A stretch of 64,000 nucleotides of DNA from Flavobacteriales bacterium UBA2306 (GTDB taxonomy: Bacteria; Bacteroidota; Bacteroidia; Flavobacteriales; Weeksellaceae): assembly GCA_002345565.1 (NCBI GenBank), contig DDVS01000002.1, positions 417,605 through 481,604 on the forward strand, in the 5' to 3' direction. The translations under genes and the position numbers were made by a program. This document shows, in pieces, positions 34,141 through 43,753 of the stretch. The notes beneath the pieces are model-generated. The model was not told where the DNA came from. It did not search any database and saw only the letters and a list, made by a program, of their open reading frames with translations. How positions within the stretch are numbered: the stretch's first letter is position 1; each line of letters starts with the position of its first letter.

Positions 34141-35289
34141 ATGAGGAATATCGCGATTAGCTTTTTTGTTGTTTTAGGTTTTTTGACATCTTGTTCGAAG
34201 TCTGAAAATAAAGATGACAAAAAAGAATTGCCACCACAACCATATCAATATATCGTTGCGAAAAGTGGTCCTGCTGAAAATCTTACACAATATCCTGCAA
34301 GATTAGAAGGCATACAAAATGTAGAAATTCGTCCGAAAATTGACGGATTTGTTGAGAGAATTTATGTAGATGAAGGTAGCCAAGTGAAGCAGGGACAATT
34401 GTTGTTCCTTATCAGAAACCCACAGTATGAGCAATCTGTTTTGGCAGCGCAAGCGACTGTAAATAGTGCAAAAGCGCAAGTTGCTACAGCGCAAATGCAA
34501 GTGACAAAAACCAAACCTTTGGTTGATAAAAAAATTATTTCTGCTTACGAATTACAGGCTGCAGAATTAGCGCTTAAATCTGCAAAAGCAGCTTTGGCTG
34601 AGACACAAGCTCAGTTGACAAACGCTCAAGTTAATCAAGGTTATACCAAATTATTCAGTCCTGTAAGTGGAATAGTTGGTACACTTCCTTACAAAGCTGG
34701 TAGTTACATCAGCAGCGCAACTGCACAACCTTTGACAACAGTTTCGAATGTTTCAAAAGTGTTCGCTTATTTTTCAATTAATGAAAAACAACAGCTAGAC
34801 TTTTTCAAGCACGCAACCGGAGCTACAATTCAGGAAAAAATCAACAACTCACCTTTGGTAGATTTGATTTTATCTGACGGAAGCAAATACAACGAAAAAG
34901 GAAAAATAGAATCCATCAGTGGTTTGGTTGACCCCAATACAGGCTCTTTCTCTGTAAGAGCAACTTTCCCCAATCCAAAAGGACTTTTGAGAAGTGGGTA
35001 TAGCGCCACCGTTCAGCTACCCAATAATCTAGAAAATGTCATCATCATTCCACAATCTGCAACTTATGAGCTGCAAGGTAAAGTTTTCACGTATATTATT
35101 GGAACTAATAATAAAGTAAAATCTACCGAAATCAAAGTTGAAGATCTTCCGGATGGATTGACTTATGCCGTGACTTCTGGTCTTAAACAAGGCGATAAAG
35201 TTGTTGTAGAAGGAACTGGTCTTCTTAAAGATGATACCGAAGTTGTTCCGAAAGAAACGACATTACAAAACGTTATCAACAAAAAATAG
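34141..35289 (+). CDS. RND efflux periplasmic adaptor (membrane fusion) lipoprotein
   Basis: The protein (382 aa) starts with a lipobox (VVLGFLTSCSKSE). It then shows the AcrA/MexA layout: barrel-sandwich half (VEIRPKIDGFVERIYVDEG), a coiled-coil hairpin rich in Ala, Gln and Thr (residues about 100-170), the second lipoyl half (GYTKLFSPVSGIVGTL), a beta-barrel (LVDPNTGSFSVRATFPNP) and a membrane-proximal domain. The frame is open to 34045, but ATG 34141 gives the lipoprotein signal. It links the inner-membrane pump and the outer-membrane channel encoded by the next two genes. Confidence 0.95.
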   Translation: MRNIAISFFVVLGFLTSCSKSENKDDKKELPPQPYQYIVAKSGPAENLTQYPARLEGIQNVEIRPKIDGFVERIYVDEGSQVKQGQLLFLIRNPQYEQSVLAAQATVNSAKAQVATAQMQVTKTKPLVDKKIISAYELQAAELALKSAKAALAETQAQLTNAQVNQGYTKLFSPVSGIVGTLPYKAGSYISSATAQPLTTVSNVSKVFAYFSINEKQQLDFFKHATGATIQEKINNSPLVDLILSDGSKYNEKGKIESISGLVDPNTGSFSVRATFPNPKGLLRSGYSATVQLPNNLENVIIIPQSATYELQGKVFTYIIGTNNKVKSTEIKVEDLPDGLTYAVTSGLKQGDKVVVEGTGLLKDDTEVVPKETTLQNVINKK

Positions 35290-35376
35290 CATTAGTATTT
35301 AATTTGAAAGATGGGAGGACCGGATTCTCGTTGTAATCTTTTTCTTTCATCTTTTCTCTATTATCTCAAATAATAT

Positions 35377-38300
35377 ATGTTTAAAAAATTTATAGAAAGG
35401 CCGGTTTTATCTACGGTTATTTCCATTATCATCGTAATCCTCGGTGTTTTGGGAATTGTTTCGTTGCCGGTTTCACAATATCCTGACATTGCGCCACCAA
35501 CAGTAGTTGTAAGTGCAAGTTATCAAGGTGCTAATGCCGATGTAATTCTTAAAAGCGTTATAGTCCCATTAGAAGAACAAATCAATGGGGTTGAAGGGAT
35601 GACTTATATGACATCTACGGCAACCAATGACGGAACGGGTTCGGTAACAGTTTATTTCAAACAAGGAGTTGACCCGGATATTGCAGCGGTAAACGTTCAG
35701 AACAGGGTTTCCAGAGCAACGCCATTGTTACCAGCCGAAGTTACTCAAGCCGGTGTTACTACAACGAAAAGACAAAGTTCCAATGTTTTGATTTTCTCGC
35801 TTTATAGTGAGAATCCGGAATTTGATATGACTTTCCTTCAAAACTATGCGAATATTAATATCATTCCGCAAGTTAAAAGGGTGACTGGGGTCGGAGATGT
35901 AATGGTTTTCGGAACCAAAAATTACTCAATGAGAATTTGGTTGGATCCAAATAAAATGGCTTCTTACGGATTGATTCCTTCTGATATCAGAACTGTTTTA
36001 GCAGAGCAGAATATCGAAGCAGCGCCGGGAAGTTTAGGCGATGAAAGTAATCAGGCTTTCCGTTATACATTAAAATATAAAGGAAGATTGACCGAGATTC
36101 CTGAGTTTGATAATATCGTAATCAAAGCTACCACAACCGGTCAAATCCTAAGATTGAAAGATGTCGCAAAAGTAGAACTTGGAGCGCAAGATTATACAAG
36201 TAGTAGTAATACAGACGGACACCCATCTATTGGTATGGCTGTTGCGCAAACCGCAGGTTCCAATGCGCAGGATGTAATTAATCAATCGATTGCTGTTTTG
36301 GATAAGGCGCAGGCTTCTTTTCCAAAAGGTGTAAAATATGTGACTCTTGTTAACGCAAATGACTTCTTGGATGCGTCTATTGAGAAAGTAATTCATACAC
36401 TATTTGAAGCTTTTATATTAGTATTTATTGTTGTTTTCTTATTCTTACAGGATTGGCGTTCTACAATGATTCCGGCAATTTCGGTTCCGGTTGCGATTGT
36501 TGGTACGTTCTTTTTCCTGAGTATTTTCGGGTTTACAATTAACTTGTTAACGCTTTTTGCATTGATTCTGGCCGTTGGTATTGTGGTGGATGATGCCATT
36601 GTAGTAGTGGAAGCAGTTCATAGTAAATTAGAACAAGGTGAAAAATCTCCTCTAAGAGCTTCTATTAATGCGATGGATGAAATTAGTGGAGCGATTATCA
36701 GTATTACGTTGGTGATGGCAGCGGTTTTCATTCCTGTGAGTTTTATTACAGGCTCTGCAGGGGTTTTCTATAAACAATTTGGATTGACATTAGCAATTTC
36801 AATTGTACTATCTGCTGTTAACGCATTGACTCTGAGTCCTGCATTATGTGCTATTTTCTTGAAGTCTCACTCTCACGAAGAAGCGAAAAAGAATTTTATA
36901 CAAAGGTTCTTTACTAATTTCAATATTATTTTTGATGCTTTTACCAAAAGATATTCCCGAGGTGTTTTATTCTTATTAAGAAAAAAATGGATGGCTTTTG
37001 TTGGACTTTTGGCATTTACAGGGCTTTTTGTTTGGTTGATGAATACAACGCCTAAATCCTTCGTTCCAAGTGAAGATATGGGGGGTATTTTTATGGATAT
37101 TTCGCTTCCGATTGGTTCCAACGAGAATAGAACAAAAGAAGTTCTTGCCAAAGTTGAAGAGATTGTAAAGAAACAACCGGAAGTACTTCATATTTTCAAA
37201 GTTTCCGGACGAGGAATGATTAGTGGAACCGGTTCTAATAACGGGATGTTGATTGTAAAACTGAAAGATTGGAAAGACCGAACCAAAAAAGGAGAAGATT
37301 TGCAGTCATTCGTTGCAAAAATGTACAAAGAAACGGCGGGAATCAAAGATGCAAAAATGACATTCTTCGGAAGACCAACTTTGCAGGGATTTGGTAATGC
37401 TGCTGGTTTCGAATTACAAATTCAGGATCAGAAAGGTGGAAATATCAGTGACCTTAATAAAGTGACAAATGATTTTATCGATAAGATGAATCAGCGTCCG
37501 GAGATTCAGAGGACGTTTACTTCTTTCAATCCAAATTATCCTCAATATATGATTGATATTGATATTCCTGCTGCAAAAGCGGCTGGTTTCTCAGTCTCAG
37601 ATATCTTGAGTACGATGCAAGGTTATTATGGTGGAGTATATTCATCCAACATCAACTTGTTTGGGAAACAATATCGTGTAATTTATCAAGCTCCTTATGA
37701 AGCTAGAGAGAACGTGGAAAGTTTTAATATGATTCAGGTTCGAAACGCGAATGGAGAAATGGCACCTTTAAGCAGATTCATTACAGCAAGAAGAGTTTAT
37801 GGACCTCAGGCAATTGGACGTTTCAATCTATTTACAGCAATTTCTATAAACGGAACACCAAATCCTGGATTCTCTTCCGGAGATGCTCTGAATGCGGTTC
37901 AGGAGGTTGCTTCTCAAACACTTCCGCAAGGTTACGGTTTCGAATATTCTGGTTTAACGAGAGAGGAAGTAAGCGCAGGAAGTCAGACAGCTCTTATTTT
38001 TGCACTTTGTTGTGTATTTGTTTATTTCCTTTTGGCAGCACAATATGAGAGTTATTTATTACCATTTGCGGTAATGTTATCACTTCCTGTTGGTTTGGCA
38101 GGAGCAATGATGTTCAGTGCTTGGATTGGAGGTTCTAACAATATTTATACGCAGATTTCACTCATTATGTTGATTGGTCTCTTGGCGAAGAATGCAATTT
38201 TGATTGTAGAATTTGCTTTGGACGCAAGGAAAAAAGGTTATACAATTGGACATGCTGCAATTAGTGGTGCAAAACAAAGACTTCGTCCAATTTTGATGAC

Positions 38301-38523
38301 ATCTTTTGCATTTATCTTTGGTTTGGTTCCGTTGGCAATTTCAACAGGAGCAGGAGCTGTAGGTAATCAATCGATTGGAATCGGAGCAATTGGAGGGATG
38401 TTATTCGGAACGATTTTCGGAGTGTTCTTTATCCCAATTTTATTTGCAGTATTTATGTATTTGCAGGAAAAAGTGAGTGGTAAAAAAGACCTTGAAAAAT
38501 ACGAAGGAGAACTTAGCGAATAA
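35377..38523 (+). CDS. RND multidrug efflux pump, HAE1 (AcrB/MexB-type) family
   Basis: The protein (1048 aa) is a full-length hydrophobic/amphiphilic efflux RND pump. It begins MFKKFIERPVLSTVISIIIV, a typical AcrB-like first membrane helix, and continues with LPVSQYPDIAPPTVVVSA. The proton-relay Asp pair lies in ILAVGIVVDDAIVVVEAV (TM4). The motif FIPVSFITGSAGVFYKQF and the C-terminal GLLAKNAILIVEFA are classic. Twelve membrane helices and two large periplasmic loops are apparent. It exports drugs, bile salts or detergents with proton antiport. It is the second gene of a three-gene operon. Confidence 0.97.
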   Translation: MFKKFIERPVLSTVISIIIVILGVLGIVSLPVSQYPDIAPPTVVVSASYQGANADVILKSVIVPLEEQINGVEGMTYMTSTATNDGTGSVTVYFKQGVDPDIAAVNVQNRVSRATPLLPAEVTQAGVTTTKRQSSNVLIFSLYSENPEFDMTFLQNYANINIIPQVKRVTGVGDVMVFGTKNYSMRIWLDPNKMASYGLIPSDIRTVLAEQNIEAAPGSLGDESNQAFRYTLKYKGRLTEIPEFDNIVIKATTTGQILRLKDVAKVELGAQDYTSSSNTDGHPSIGMAVAQTAGSNAQDVINQSIAVLDKAQASFPKGVKYVTLVNANDFLDASIEKVIHTLFEAFILVFIVVFLFLQDWRSTMIPAISVPVAIVGTFFFLSIFGFTINLLTLFALILAVGIVVDDAIVVVEAVHSKLEQGEKSPLRASINAMDEISGAIISITLVMAAVFIPVSFITGSAGVFYKQFGLTLAISIVLSAVNALTLSPALCAIFLKSHSHEEAKKNFIQRFFTNFNIIFDAFTKRYSRGVLFLLRKKWMAFVGLLAFTGLFVWLMNTTPKSFVPSEDMGGIFMDISLPIGSNENRTKEVLAKVEEIVKKQPEVLHIFKVSGRGMISGTGSNNGMLIVKLKDWKDRTKKGEDLQSFVAKMYKETAGIKDAKMTFFGRPTLQGFGNAAGFELQIQDQKGGNISDLNKVTNDFIDKMNQRPEIQRTFTSFNPNYPQYMIDIDIPAAKAAGFSVSDILSTMQGYYGGVYSSNINLFGKQYRVIYQAPYEARENVESFNMIQVRNANGEMAPLSRFITARRVYGPQAIGRFNLFTAISINGTPNPGFSSGDALNAVQEVASQTLPQGYGFEYSGLTREEVSAGSQTALIFALCCVFVYFLLAAQYESYLLPFAVMLSLPVGLAGAMMFSAWIGGSNNIYTQISLIMLIGLLAKNAILIVEFALDARKKGYTIGHAAISGAKQRLRPILMTSFAFIFGLVPLAISTGAGAVGNQSIGIGAIGGMLFGTIFGVFFIPILFAVFMYLQEKVSGKKDLEKYEGELSE

Positions 38524-38594
38524 CCAATAAAAGTTAAAGAGAAATGAAACGCAAAGCGTTCCATCTGACCTTTAAAAAAAATTAAATCTTACAG

Positions 38595-39998
38595 ATGAAA
38601 ATTAAAATCATAAATTTACTTCTATTGGCTGGTATCGCTGGTTTCTTTTACTCTTGTAAAGTAACGGATACTTACAAAGGCCCGGAAATAGAACAAAGCA
38701 GGCAGGATAATCTGTTCCGTCAGAAAACAAGTAACGACACTGTTTCTACCGCTAATGTAGCCTGGAATCAGATTTTTACGGATGAAAAACTACAGAATAT
38801 CATCAATAAAACCATTCAGAATAATCTGGATCTCAAAGTTGCCATTGCAAAAATCCAGGAAGCGGATGCCGTTTTCAAACAATCAAAATTACAGAATCTT
38901 CCAAGTCTGGACGGGATAGCTTCTATCAAAGAAACTAAAAACAGTGCAGCGGCGCAAGCCAATACTTTTGTAATGCCCGATTTGATGAATTATCAATTGG
39001 GAATTTCTACAGGCTGGGAAGTGGATATCTGGGGAAGAATCAAATCTTTGAAAAGATCTGCCTATGCAGGTTTTCTACAGACTGATGCTGCGAAAAGAGC
39101 CGTTCAGACTCAAATGGTAGCACAAGCGGCAACTTTGTATTATCAGTTGATTTCTTTGGATAAACAATTAGAAATTACAAAACAGACAATTGAACTTCGC
39201 AAAAAAGATGTCGAAACTGTGCAAGCATTGATGGATGCGGCTTATCTTACGGGTGCAGATGTGGAGCAGAGTAAAGCCAATCTTTATTCGGCGCAATTGT
39301 CGGTTCCGGATTTGGAATTGCAGATCCAGCAGACGGAGAATTCTTTAAGTATTTTGATGAATGATAATCCGCAATCTATCGAGCGAAATTCTATTGATTC
39401 GCAAGTTATTTATACCGATTTGAAAACTGGCGTTCCGGTTGCATTGTTGAAAAATCGTCCGGATGTCCAAGCGGCAGAACTCACTTTCCGTCAGGCATTT
39501 GAAAACAAAAATATGGCGATGGCCCAGGTTTATCCAACATTGAGCATCACCGGAACTTTGGGATTGTCTTCCAAAACTTTAGAGAATTTTTTCACTAATT
39601 CTTTATTTTATACCGTTGGAGGAACATTAACGCAGAATATCTTCCAGATGGGAAGCAGAAAAGCGCAAGTTAAAATAATGGAAGCCCGTAAAATGCAGGC
39701 TTATTATACATTTGAAAAGACTTTGTTGACGGCTGGTTCCGAGGTTTCTAATGCTTTGTTGTCATATGAAAAAGCTAAAGAAAAAGAGTCAACAAGACTA
39801 CTTCAGATTCAATCTTTAGAAAAAGCAGTGGAGTTCAACAAAGAATTATTGACTTACTCTTCTAATACAAATTATGTAAATGTTTTAACTTCAGAACAAT
39901 CTTTGCTAGCTGCAAAATTATCTGCTATTAATGACAAATTACAACAACTTCAGGCAGTAACCGAGTTTTACCGAGCGCTTGGAGGTGGACAATTTTAA
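38595..39998 (+). CDS. RND outer-membrane efflux channel lipoprotein (OprM/NodT family)
   Basis: The protein (467 aa) has a lipobox (LLLAGIAGFFYSC) and the two-repeat TolC/OprM fold. NLDLKVAIAKIQEADAVFKQ and the later NMAMAQVYPTLSITGTLG begin the two halves, and GWEVDIWGRIKSLKRSA and LTQNIFQMGSRKAQVKIMEA are the paired signature blocks. It forms the trimeric exit duct for the pump upstream. The 71-base gap before it contains a 13-codon mini-frame of doubtful meaning. A strong terminator follows. Confidence 0.95.
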   Translation: MKIKIINLLLLAGIAGFFYSCKVTDTYKGPEIEQSRQDNLFRQKTSNDTVSTANVAWNQIFTDEKLQNIINKTIQNNLDLKVAIAKIQEADAVFKQSKLQNLPSLDGIASIKETKNSAAAQANTFVMPDLMNYQLGISTGWEVDIWGRIKSLKRSAYAGFLQTDAAKRAVQTQMVAQAATLYYQLISLDKQLEITKQTIELRKKDVETVQALMDAAYLTGADVEQSKANLYSAQLSVPDLELQIQQTENSLSILMNDNPQSIERNSIDSQVIYTDLKTGVPVALLKNRPDVQAAELTFRQAFENKNMAMAQVYPTLSITGTLGLSSKTLENFFTNSLFYTVGGTLTQNIFQMGSRKAQVKIMEARKMQAYYTFEKTLLTAGSEVSNALLSYEKAKEKESTRLLQIQSLEKAVEFNKELLTYSSNTNYVNVLTSEQSLLAAKLSAINDKLQQLQAVTEFYRALGGGQF

Positions 39999-40020
39999 AA
40001 TTATTTTAACTGAAATCATA

Positions 40021-40054
40021 AAAAAACCTCAGAAAAATTTCTGAGGTTTTTTTT
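40021..40054. terminator. Bidirectional terminator after the RND operon
   Basis: AAAACCTCAGAAA (40023-40035) pairs with TTTCTGAGGTTTT (40038-40050) with A and T runs on either side; it serves the converging operons. Confidence 0.92.
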
Positions 40055-40076
40055 AGTTAGTTAAAAATTGACCAAA

Positions 40077-41531
40077 TTATTTTCTAAAAAACTGTCCAAT
40101 TCCAGCCGATTCAAAGTTGAAATTAGAAGCATTCTCCGACTTATCCAATTTTTTACTGATGGTCAAAGCCCATAGAACTAATTCTTTGCAGAAGTTTTTA
40201 TCGTTGTCATCCAATTCAGGAACATTTTCTTCAATCAAAGTGGTAAGAGGTTTTATGCTGTCCAATTTTTTGTAGAATTCTTTGTCTGTATCAGAATAAT
40301 TCAGTTCCAGATGATTGTTGTTAAACCATTGGATGATATCGGTGTAAGGTGTTTTCAAGCCTTCTTTTTCCAGTTTTGGAACTCTTGGGAAAAGGCTTTC
40401 GAATTGTGTCATCACAGCGTCGTCAATTAATATTTTGGCTACGAAATCTGCGCCTTCCTGTTCACCCTCATAAACCAATTCAATCTTACCAGTAATGGAT
40501 GGAATAATTGACATAAAATCCAATAAACGAACTTGCGTCTTATCCGAATCAGATTCCAATAGTCTCAATTTAGCAGCTGCAATTAGGTTTTCCATCGCGC
40601 TGATGGTTAATCTTGCACTCACACCACTTTTCACATCTACATATTCACTTTCTCTGGCGGCAAAAGCGACTTCTTCCAAAAGATTTCTTGCCAAGTCCGG
40701 AACTTGGATTTTCGCTTTATCATCTTCGGAAATCAAAGCTTCTTGTTCCGTTATTTGTCTTGCTAATGCAATGGTTTTTGGATAATGTGTGAAAATCTGA
40801 GAGCCTATTCTGTCTTTCAAAGGCGTTACAATACTTCCTCTGTTCGTATAATCTTCAGGATTCGCTGTAAATACAAACTGAATATCCAAAGGCATTCTCA
40901 ATTGGAAACCTCGGATCTGGACATCGCCTTCCTGCAAAATATTAAACAAGGAAACCTGAATTCTCGCTTGAAGATCCGGCAATTCATTCAACACAAAAAT
41001 CGAACGGTTCGCTCTTGGAATCATTCCATAATGTAAAACACGCTTGTCTGAATATGGTAATTTCAAAGTTGCTGCTTTGATAGGGTCAATATCTCCAATC
41101 AAATCGGCAACATTCACGTCTGGAGTCGCCAGTTTTTCAAAGAATCTTTCTGAACGATGAACCCAAGAAATTGGTGTTTCATCTCCCAACTCCGCAATCA
41201 AATCTCTTGCAAATTTCGATATCGGATTGAAAGCACTATCATTGATTTCCGAACCTTTCACAATCGGCATATATTCGTCCAAAAGATTGACCATACTTCT
41301 GGCAATTCTGGTTTTTGCCTGTCCGCGTAATCCTAAAAGATTGATGTGATGTCCTGCCAAGATTGCTTTTTTTAATTGTGGAATCACAGTGTCTTCGTAG
41401 CCCCAAAGTCCTTCGAAAACTGGTTCTTTAGCTTTGATTTTTGCAATTAAGTTCGCTTGGATTTCCTGATTGATGGTTTTATCTGTATATCCCGATTTTT
41501 TTAATTCTTTGAATGTTGTATCGTTTTTCAT
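40077..41531 (-). CDS. MoxR/magnesium-chelatase-like AAA+ ATPase
   Basis: The protein (484 aa) is an AAA+ ATPase of the MoxR/ChlI branch. The Walker A region is atypical, LLGLRGQAKTRIARSM; the Walker B region is RSIFVLNELPDLQ, with Asn-Glu replacing the usual Asp-Glu. Pore-like and sensor regions (VQIRGFQLRMPLDIQFVFTANPED in two parts) follow. The next gene downstream on this strand encodes a VWA protein. Such ATPase-VWA pairs act as metal-chelatase-like or chaperone machines that remodel or load cofactors into a target protein. The target is unknown here. Confidence 0.82.
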   Translation of the reverse strand: MKNDTTFKELKKSGYTDKTINQEIQANLIAKIKAKEPVFEGLWGYEDTVIPQLKKAILAGHHINLLGLRGQAKTRIARSMVNLLDEYMPIVKGSEINDSAFNPISKFARDLIAELGDETPISWVHRSERFFEKLATPDVNVADLIGDIDPIKAATLKLPYSDKRVLHYGMIPRANRSIFVLNELPDLQARIQVSLFNILQEGDVQIRGFQLRMPLDIQFVFTANPEDYTNRGSIVTPLKDRIGSQIFTHYPKTIALARQITEQEALISEDDKAKIQVPDLARNLLEEVAFAARESEYVDVKSGVSARLTISAMENLIAAAKLRLLESDSDKTQVRLLDFMSIIPSITGKIELVYEGEQEGADFVAKILIDDAVMTQFESLFPRVPKLEKEGLKTPYTDIIQWFNNNHLELNYSDTDKEFYKKLDSIKPLTTLIEENVPELDDNDKNFCKELVLWALTISKKLDKSENASNFNFESAGIGQFFRK

Positions 41532-41550
41532 TTTTAATATTAATTTGTAT

Positions 41551-41602
41551 GATGCTGGAAGATGGATGCTGGAAGTCTTCCAACCTCTGACATCCAGCTT
41601 CC
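41551..41602. repeat. Intergenic inverted repeat with ATGCTGGAAG words
   Basis: GATGCTGGAAG occurs twice (41551 and 41565), a GGAAGTCTTCC palindrome sits at 41571-41581, and CATCCAGCTTCC (41591-41602) is a near inverted copy of the start. It lies between the two ATPase-VWA genes. Confidence 0.65.
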
Positions 41603-41611
41603 CGCTTTATT

Positions 41612-42754
41612 TTAAATCCTTTTAATTCTATTTTTCTCGTAATCTTCAAATATCATTTGTCCCAAACCTGAGAGTCCGGTTAAGAAAGCTTTTCCTTTGT
41701 TTTGAGTAGTGAAGGCTTTTACAAATTGTCTCAAATAAGGATCTTGTGCAATCATAAAAGTCGTGATTGGGATTTTCAGTTTTCTGGCTTGTGCTGCTCT
41801 GTTGAGACATTCGGAGACGATTTTTTCATCCAGACCCACGCTGTTCATATAATATTCGCCGGTTGGCAGTTTTAGACAGCTTGGTTTTCCGTCCGTAATC
41901 ATAAAGATTTGCTTGTTGGTGTTTCTTTTTCTTCGGAGGATGTCCATTGCCAATTCCAATCCAGCAACCGTGTTGGTATGATAAGGTCCAACTTGTAGAT
42001 ATGGCAAATCTTTAATCTGAATTGGCCACGCATCGTTCCCAAAAACAATAATATCAATGGAATCTTTTGGATATTTTCTTTTGATGAGTTCCACTAAAGC
42101 CATCGCTACTTTTTTGGCAGGCGTGATTCGGTCTTCACCATACAATATCATTGAGTGGCTGATGTCAATCATCAAAACCGTGCTCATCTGCGCTTTGTGT
42201 TTGGTTTCTTCTACAATGAGGTCATTTTCTGTTAACCTCAAATCCGAAATTCCATTGTTGATTTGGGCATTCTTGATGCTTTCGGTTAGATTAACTGTTG
42301 CAAGGTCATCACCAAATTGGAAATTTCGGGTTTCGCCATCCTTTTCGTCGCCGACACCGCTTTTGTTGGTTCTGTGATTTTCAACGCCGCTTTTTCTCAA
42401 CTTTCCAAAGATTTGGTCCAATGCATAATCTCGCAAAGCGGCTTCCAATTTGGCTGTCAAAATGTTTTTACCACTTCCAGAACCTGTATTGCCATCTTCC
42501 GGTTTAATTTCTTCCTTGATGTAGCCTCGTTTTTTAAGGTCTTCGATGAAGTCATCTAAACTATATTCTTCATTGAAAATGTCGTATTCTTTATCCAACA
42601 TATCCAACCAATCAAAAGCTTCATCCAAATCTCCCGAAGTATGAATGAGCAAGTCTTTGAAAATGCCAAATACTCTGTCAAAATGTGAAACCTCTTCCGG
42701 AATATGCTTACTGAAAGTGAATCCCGTCTGGAAGTTTTTATTTTTATCTGTCAT
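41612..42754 (-). CDS. VWA-domain protein (chelatase-D-like) partner of the MoxR ATPase
   Basis: The protein (380 aa) carries a C-terminal von Willebrand A domain with a MIDAS: VLMIDISHSMILYG (DxSxS) near residue 200, Thr in GPYHTNTVAG and Asp in FMITDGKPS. The N-terminal half is acidic and helical (HIPEEVSHFDRVFGIF, EYSLDDFIEDLKKRGY) with a Gly/Ser linker. There is no signal peptide, so it is cytoplasmic. Although the ATPase lies downstream of it on this strand, the pairing of ATPase and MIDAS protein points to a joint, magnesium-dependent remodelling complex. Confidence 0.85.
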   Translation of the reverse strand: MTDKNKNFQTGFTFSKHIPEEVSHFDRVFGIFKDLLIHTSGDLDEAFDWLDMLDKEYDIFNEEYSLDDFIEDLKKRGYIKEEIKPEDGNTGSGSGKNILTAKLEAALRDYALDQIFGKLRKSGVENHRTNKSGVGDEKDGETRNFQFGDDLATVNLTESIKNAQINNGISDLRLTENDLIVEETKHKAQMSTVLMIDISHSMILYGEDRITPAKKVAMALVELIKRKYPKDSIDIIVFGNDAWPIQIKDLPYLQVGPYHTNTVAGLELAMDILRRKRNTNKQIFMITDGKPSCLKLPTGEYYMNSVGLDEKIVSECLNRAAQARKLKIPITTFMIAQDPYLRQFVKAFTTQNKGKAFLTGLSGLGQMIFEDYEKNRIKRI

Positions 42755-42884
42755 AGATTGATTTCAAATTTGAGATACAATTTAGGCATTATTAGCAAAA
42801 TCTGAACCGTAAGGAAATAGAAAAAAGTAATGGTAATGATTATTAAATTAAACAGAAAATTGGGATTAATATTTTTTAAATAGA

Positions 42885-42983
42885 GCTTCGACTCCGCTCA
42901 GCCTGACAATGGTAAGTGAAGCATTTAGTGTTAAATGTCATCTTGAGCATTTCGACTTCGCTCAATAAAAACTAAGTCGAAGG
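42885..42983. repeat. Intergenic dispersed-repeat cluster
   Basis: The first part (42885-42908, ending CTCCGCTCAGCCTGACA) is identical over 24 bases to a stretch inside recF. The second part (42936-42983) has TTCGACTTCGCTCA (42951-42964) and TAAGTCGAAGG, partially complementary to each other. The whole 294-base gap between the VWA and methyltransferase genes otherwise holds only a promoter-like box. Confidence 0.85.
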
Positions 42984-43023
42984 ATTTTATTAATTCATAT
43001 TATTAATAAAAATTTTTAAATTT

Positions 43024-43031
43024 TATCTTTG
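43024..43031 (+). promoter_or_regulatory. Candidate -7 box for the methyltransferase gene
   Basis: TATCTTTG fits TAnnTTTG, 17 bases before ATG 43049. Confidence 0.55.
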
Positions 43032-43048
43032 CATCCACAATTACTGTT

Positions 43049-43753
43049 ATGAAAGACTTAATGGGACGCGCAATCTGGGATTATTATCACAACGATAATC
43101 CTGAAGATTTGCAAACCGAAACTTCGATTTCTGAACTGGATGAACTTCCAGTGGATTATCTTTTTCGAGATTTTGATGAGATGAATAAAATCGAACAAAA
43201 AGCTTTGAAACTAGCCATCGGAAAAGTTTTGGATATTGGAGCAGGAGCGGGTTCGCATTCTCTTTATCTTCAGAATGAAAAAAAACTAGAGGTTACAGCA
43301 TTGGATATTTCGCCAAAATCGATTGAAGTTTGTAAACTTAGAGGAATTAAAAAAGCTGTTGCTGAAAATATGCTGCATTTTTCAGAAGGCAGTTTTGATA
43401 CGATTCTTTTATTAATGAACGGAACTGGGATTTTTCAAAGCCTGAATGTTATCGATATTTATCTCAAAAAACTTCATTCTTTATTGAGTTCAAAAGGCCA
43501 AATCTTGATTGACAGCACCGATATTCTCTATATGTTTGATGAGGACGAAGATGGTGGTTTTTACATTCCCGCAGATGGTTATTATGGCGAACTAGATTAT
43601 ATTGTTCATTATAAAGGCGAGTCTGAAGAGCCGATAAAATGGTTATATCTCGATTTCAATACTTTGAAAAATGCTGCCGAAAATAATGGTTTTAAAATTG
43701 AAAAAATTCTGCAGGATGAAGATTCTTATTTAGCAAAACTGACCAAGAAATAA
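43049..43753 (+). CDS. Class I SAM-dependent methyltransferase
   Basis: The protein (234 aa) has a clear SAM-binding motif I, VLDIGAGAGSHSLYLQ, at about residues 63-78, the acidic ribose contact VTALDISPKSIEVC, and a motif IV-like region FDTILLLMNGTGIFQS. It ends in a basic tail. The substrate is not evident; the early stretch DYYHNDNPEDLQTETSISE resembles small-molecule methyltransferases. Its 3' end overlaps the converging gene on the other strand by 28 bases. Confidence 0.82.
   Translation: MKDLMGRAIWDYYHNDNPEDLQTETSISELDELPVDYLFRDFDEMNKIEQKALKLAIGKVLDIGAGAGSHSLYLQNEKKLEVTALDISPKSIEVCKLRGIKKAVAENMLHFSEGSFDTILLLMNGTGIFQSLNVIDIYLKKLHSLLSSKGQILIDSTDILYMFDEDEDGGFYIPADGYYGELDYIVHYKGESEEPIKWLYLDFNTLKNAAENNGFKIEKILQDEDSYLAKLTKK

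Noticed and set aside
38544..38585. 13-codon frame MKRKAFHLTFKKN between the RND pump and channel genes
   Set aside because: Too short, no regulatory hairpin and no composition bias; probably chance.
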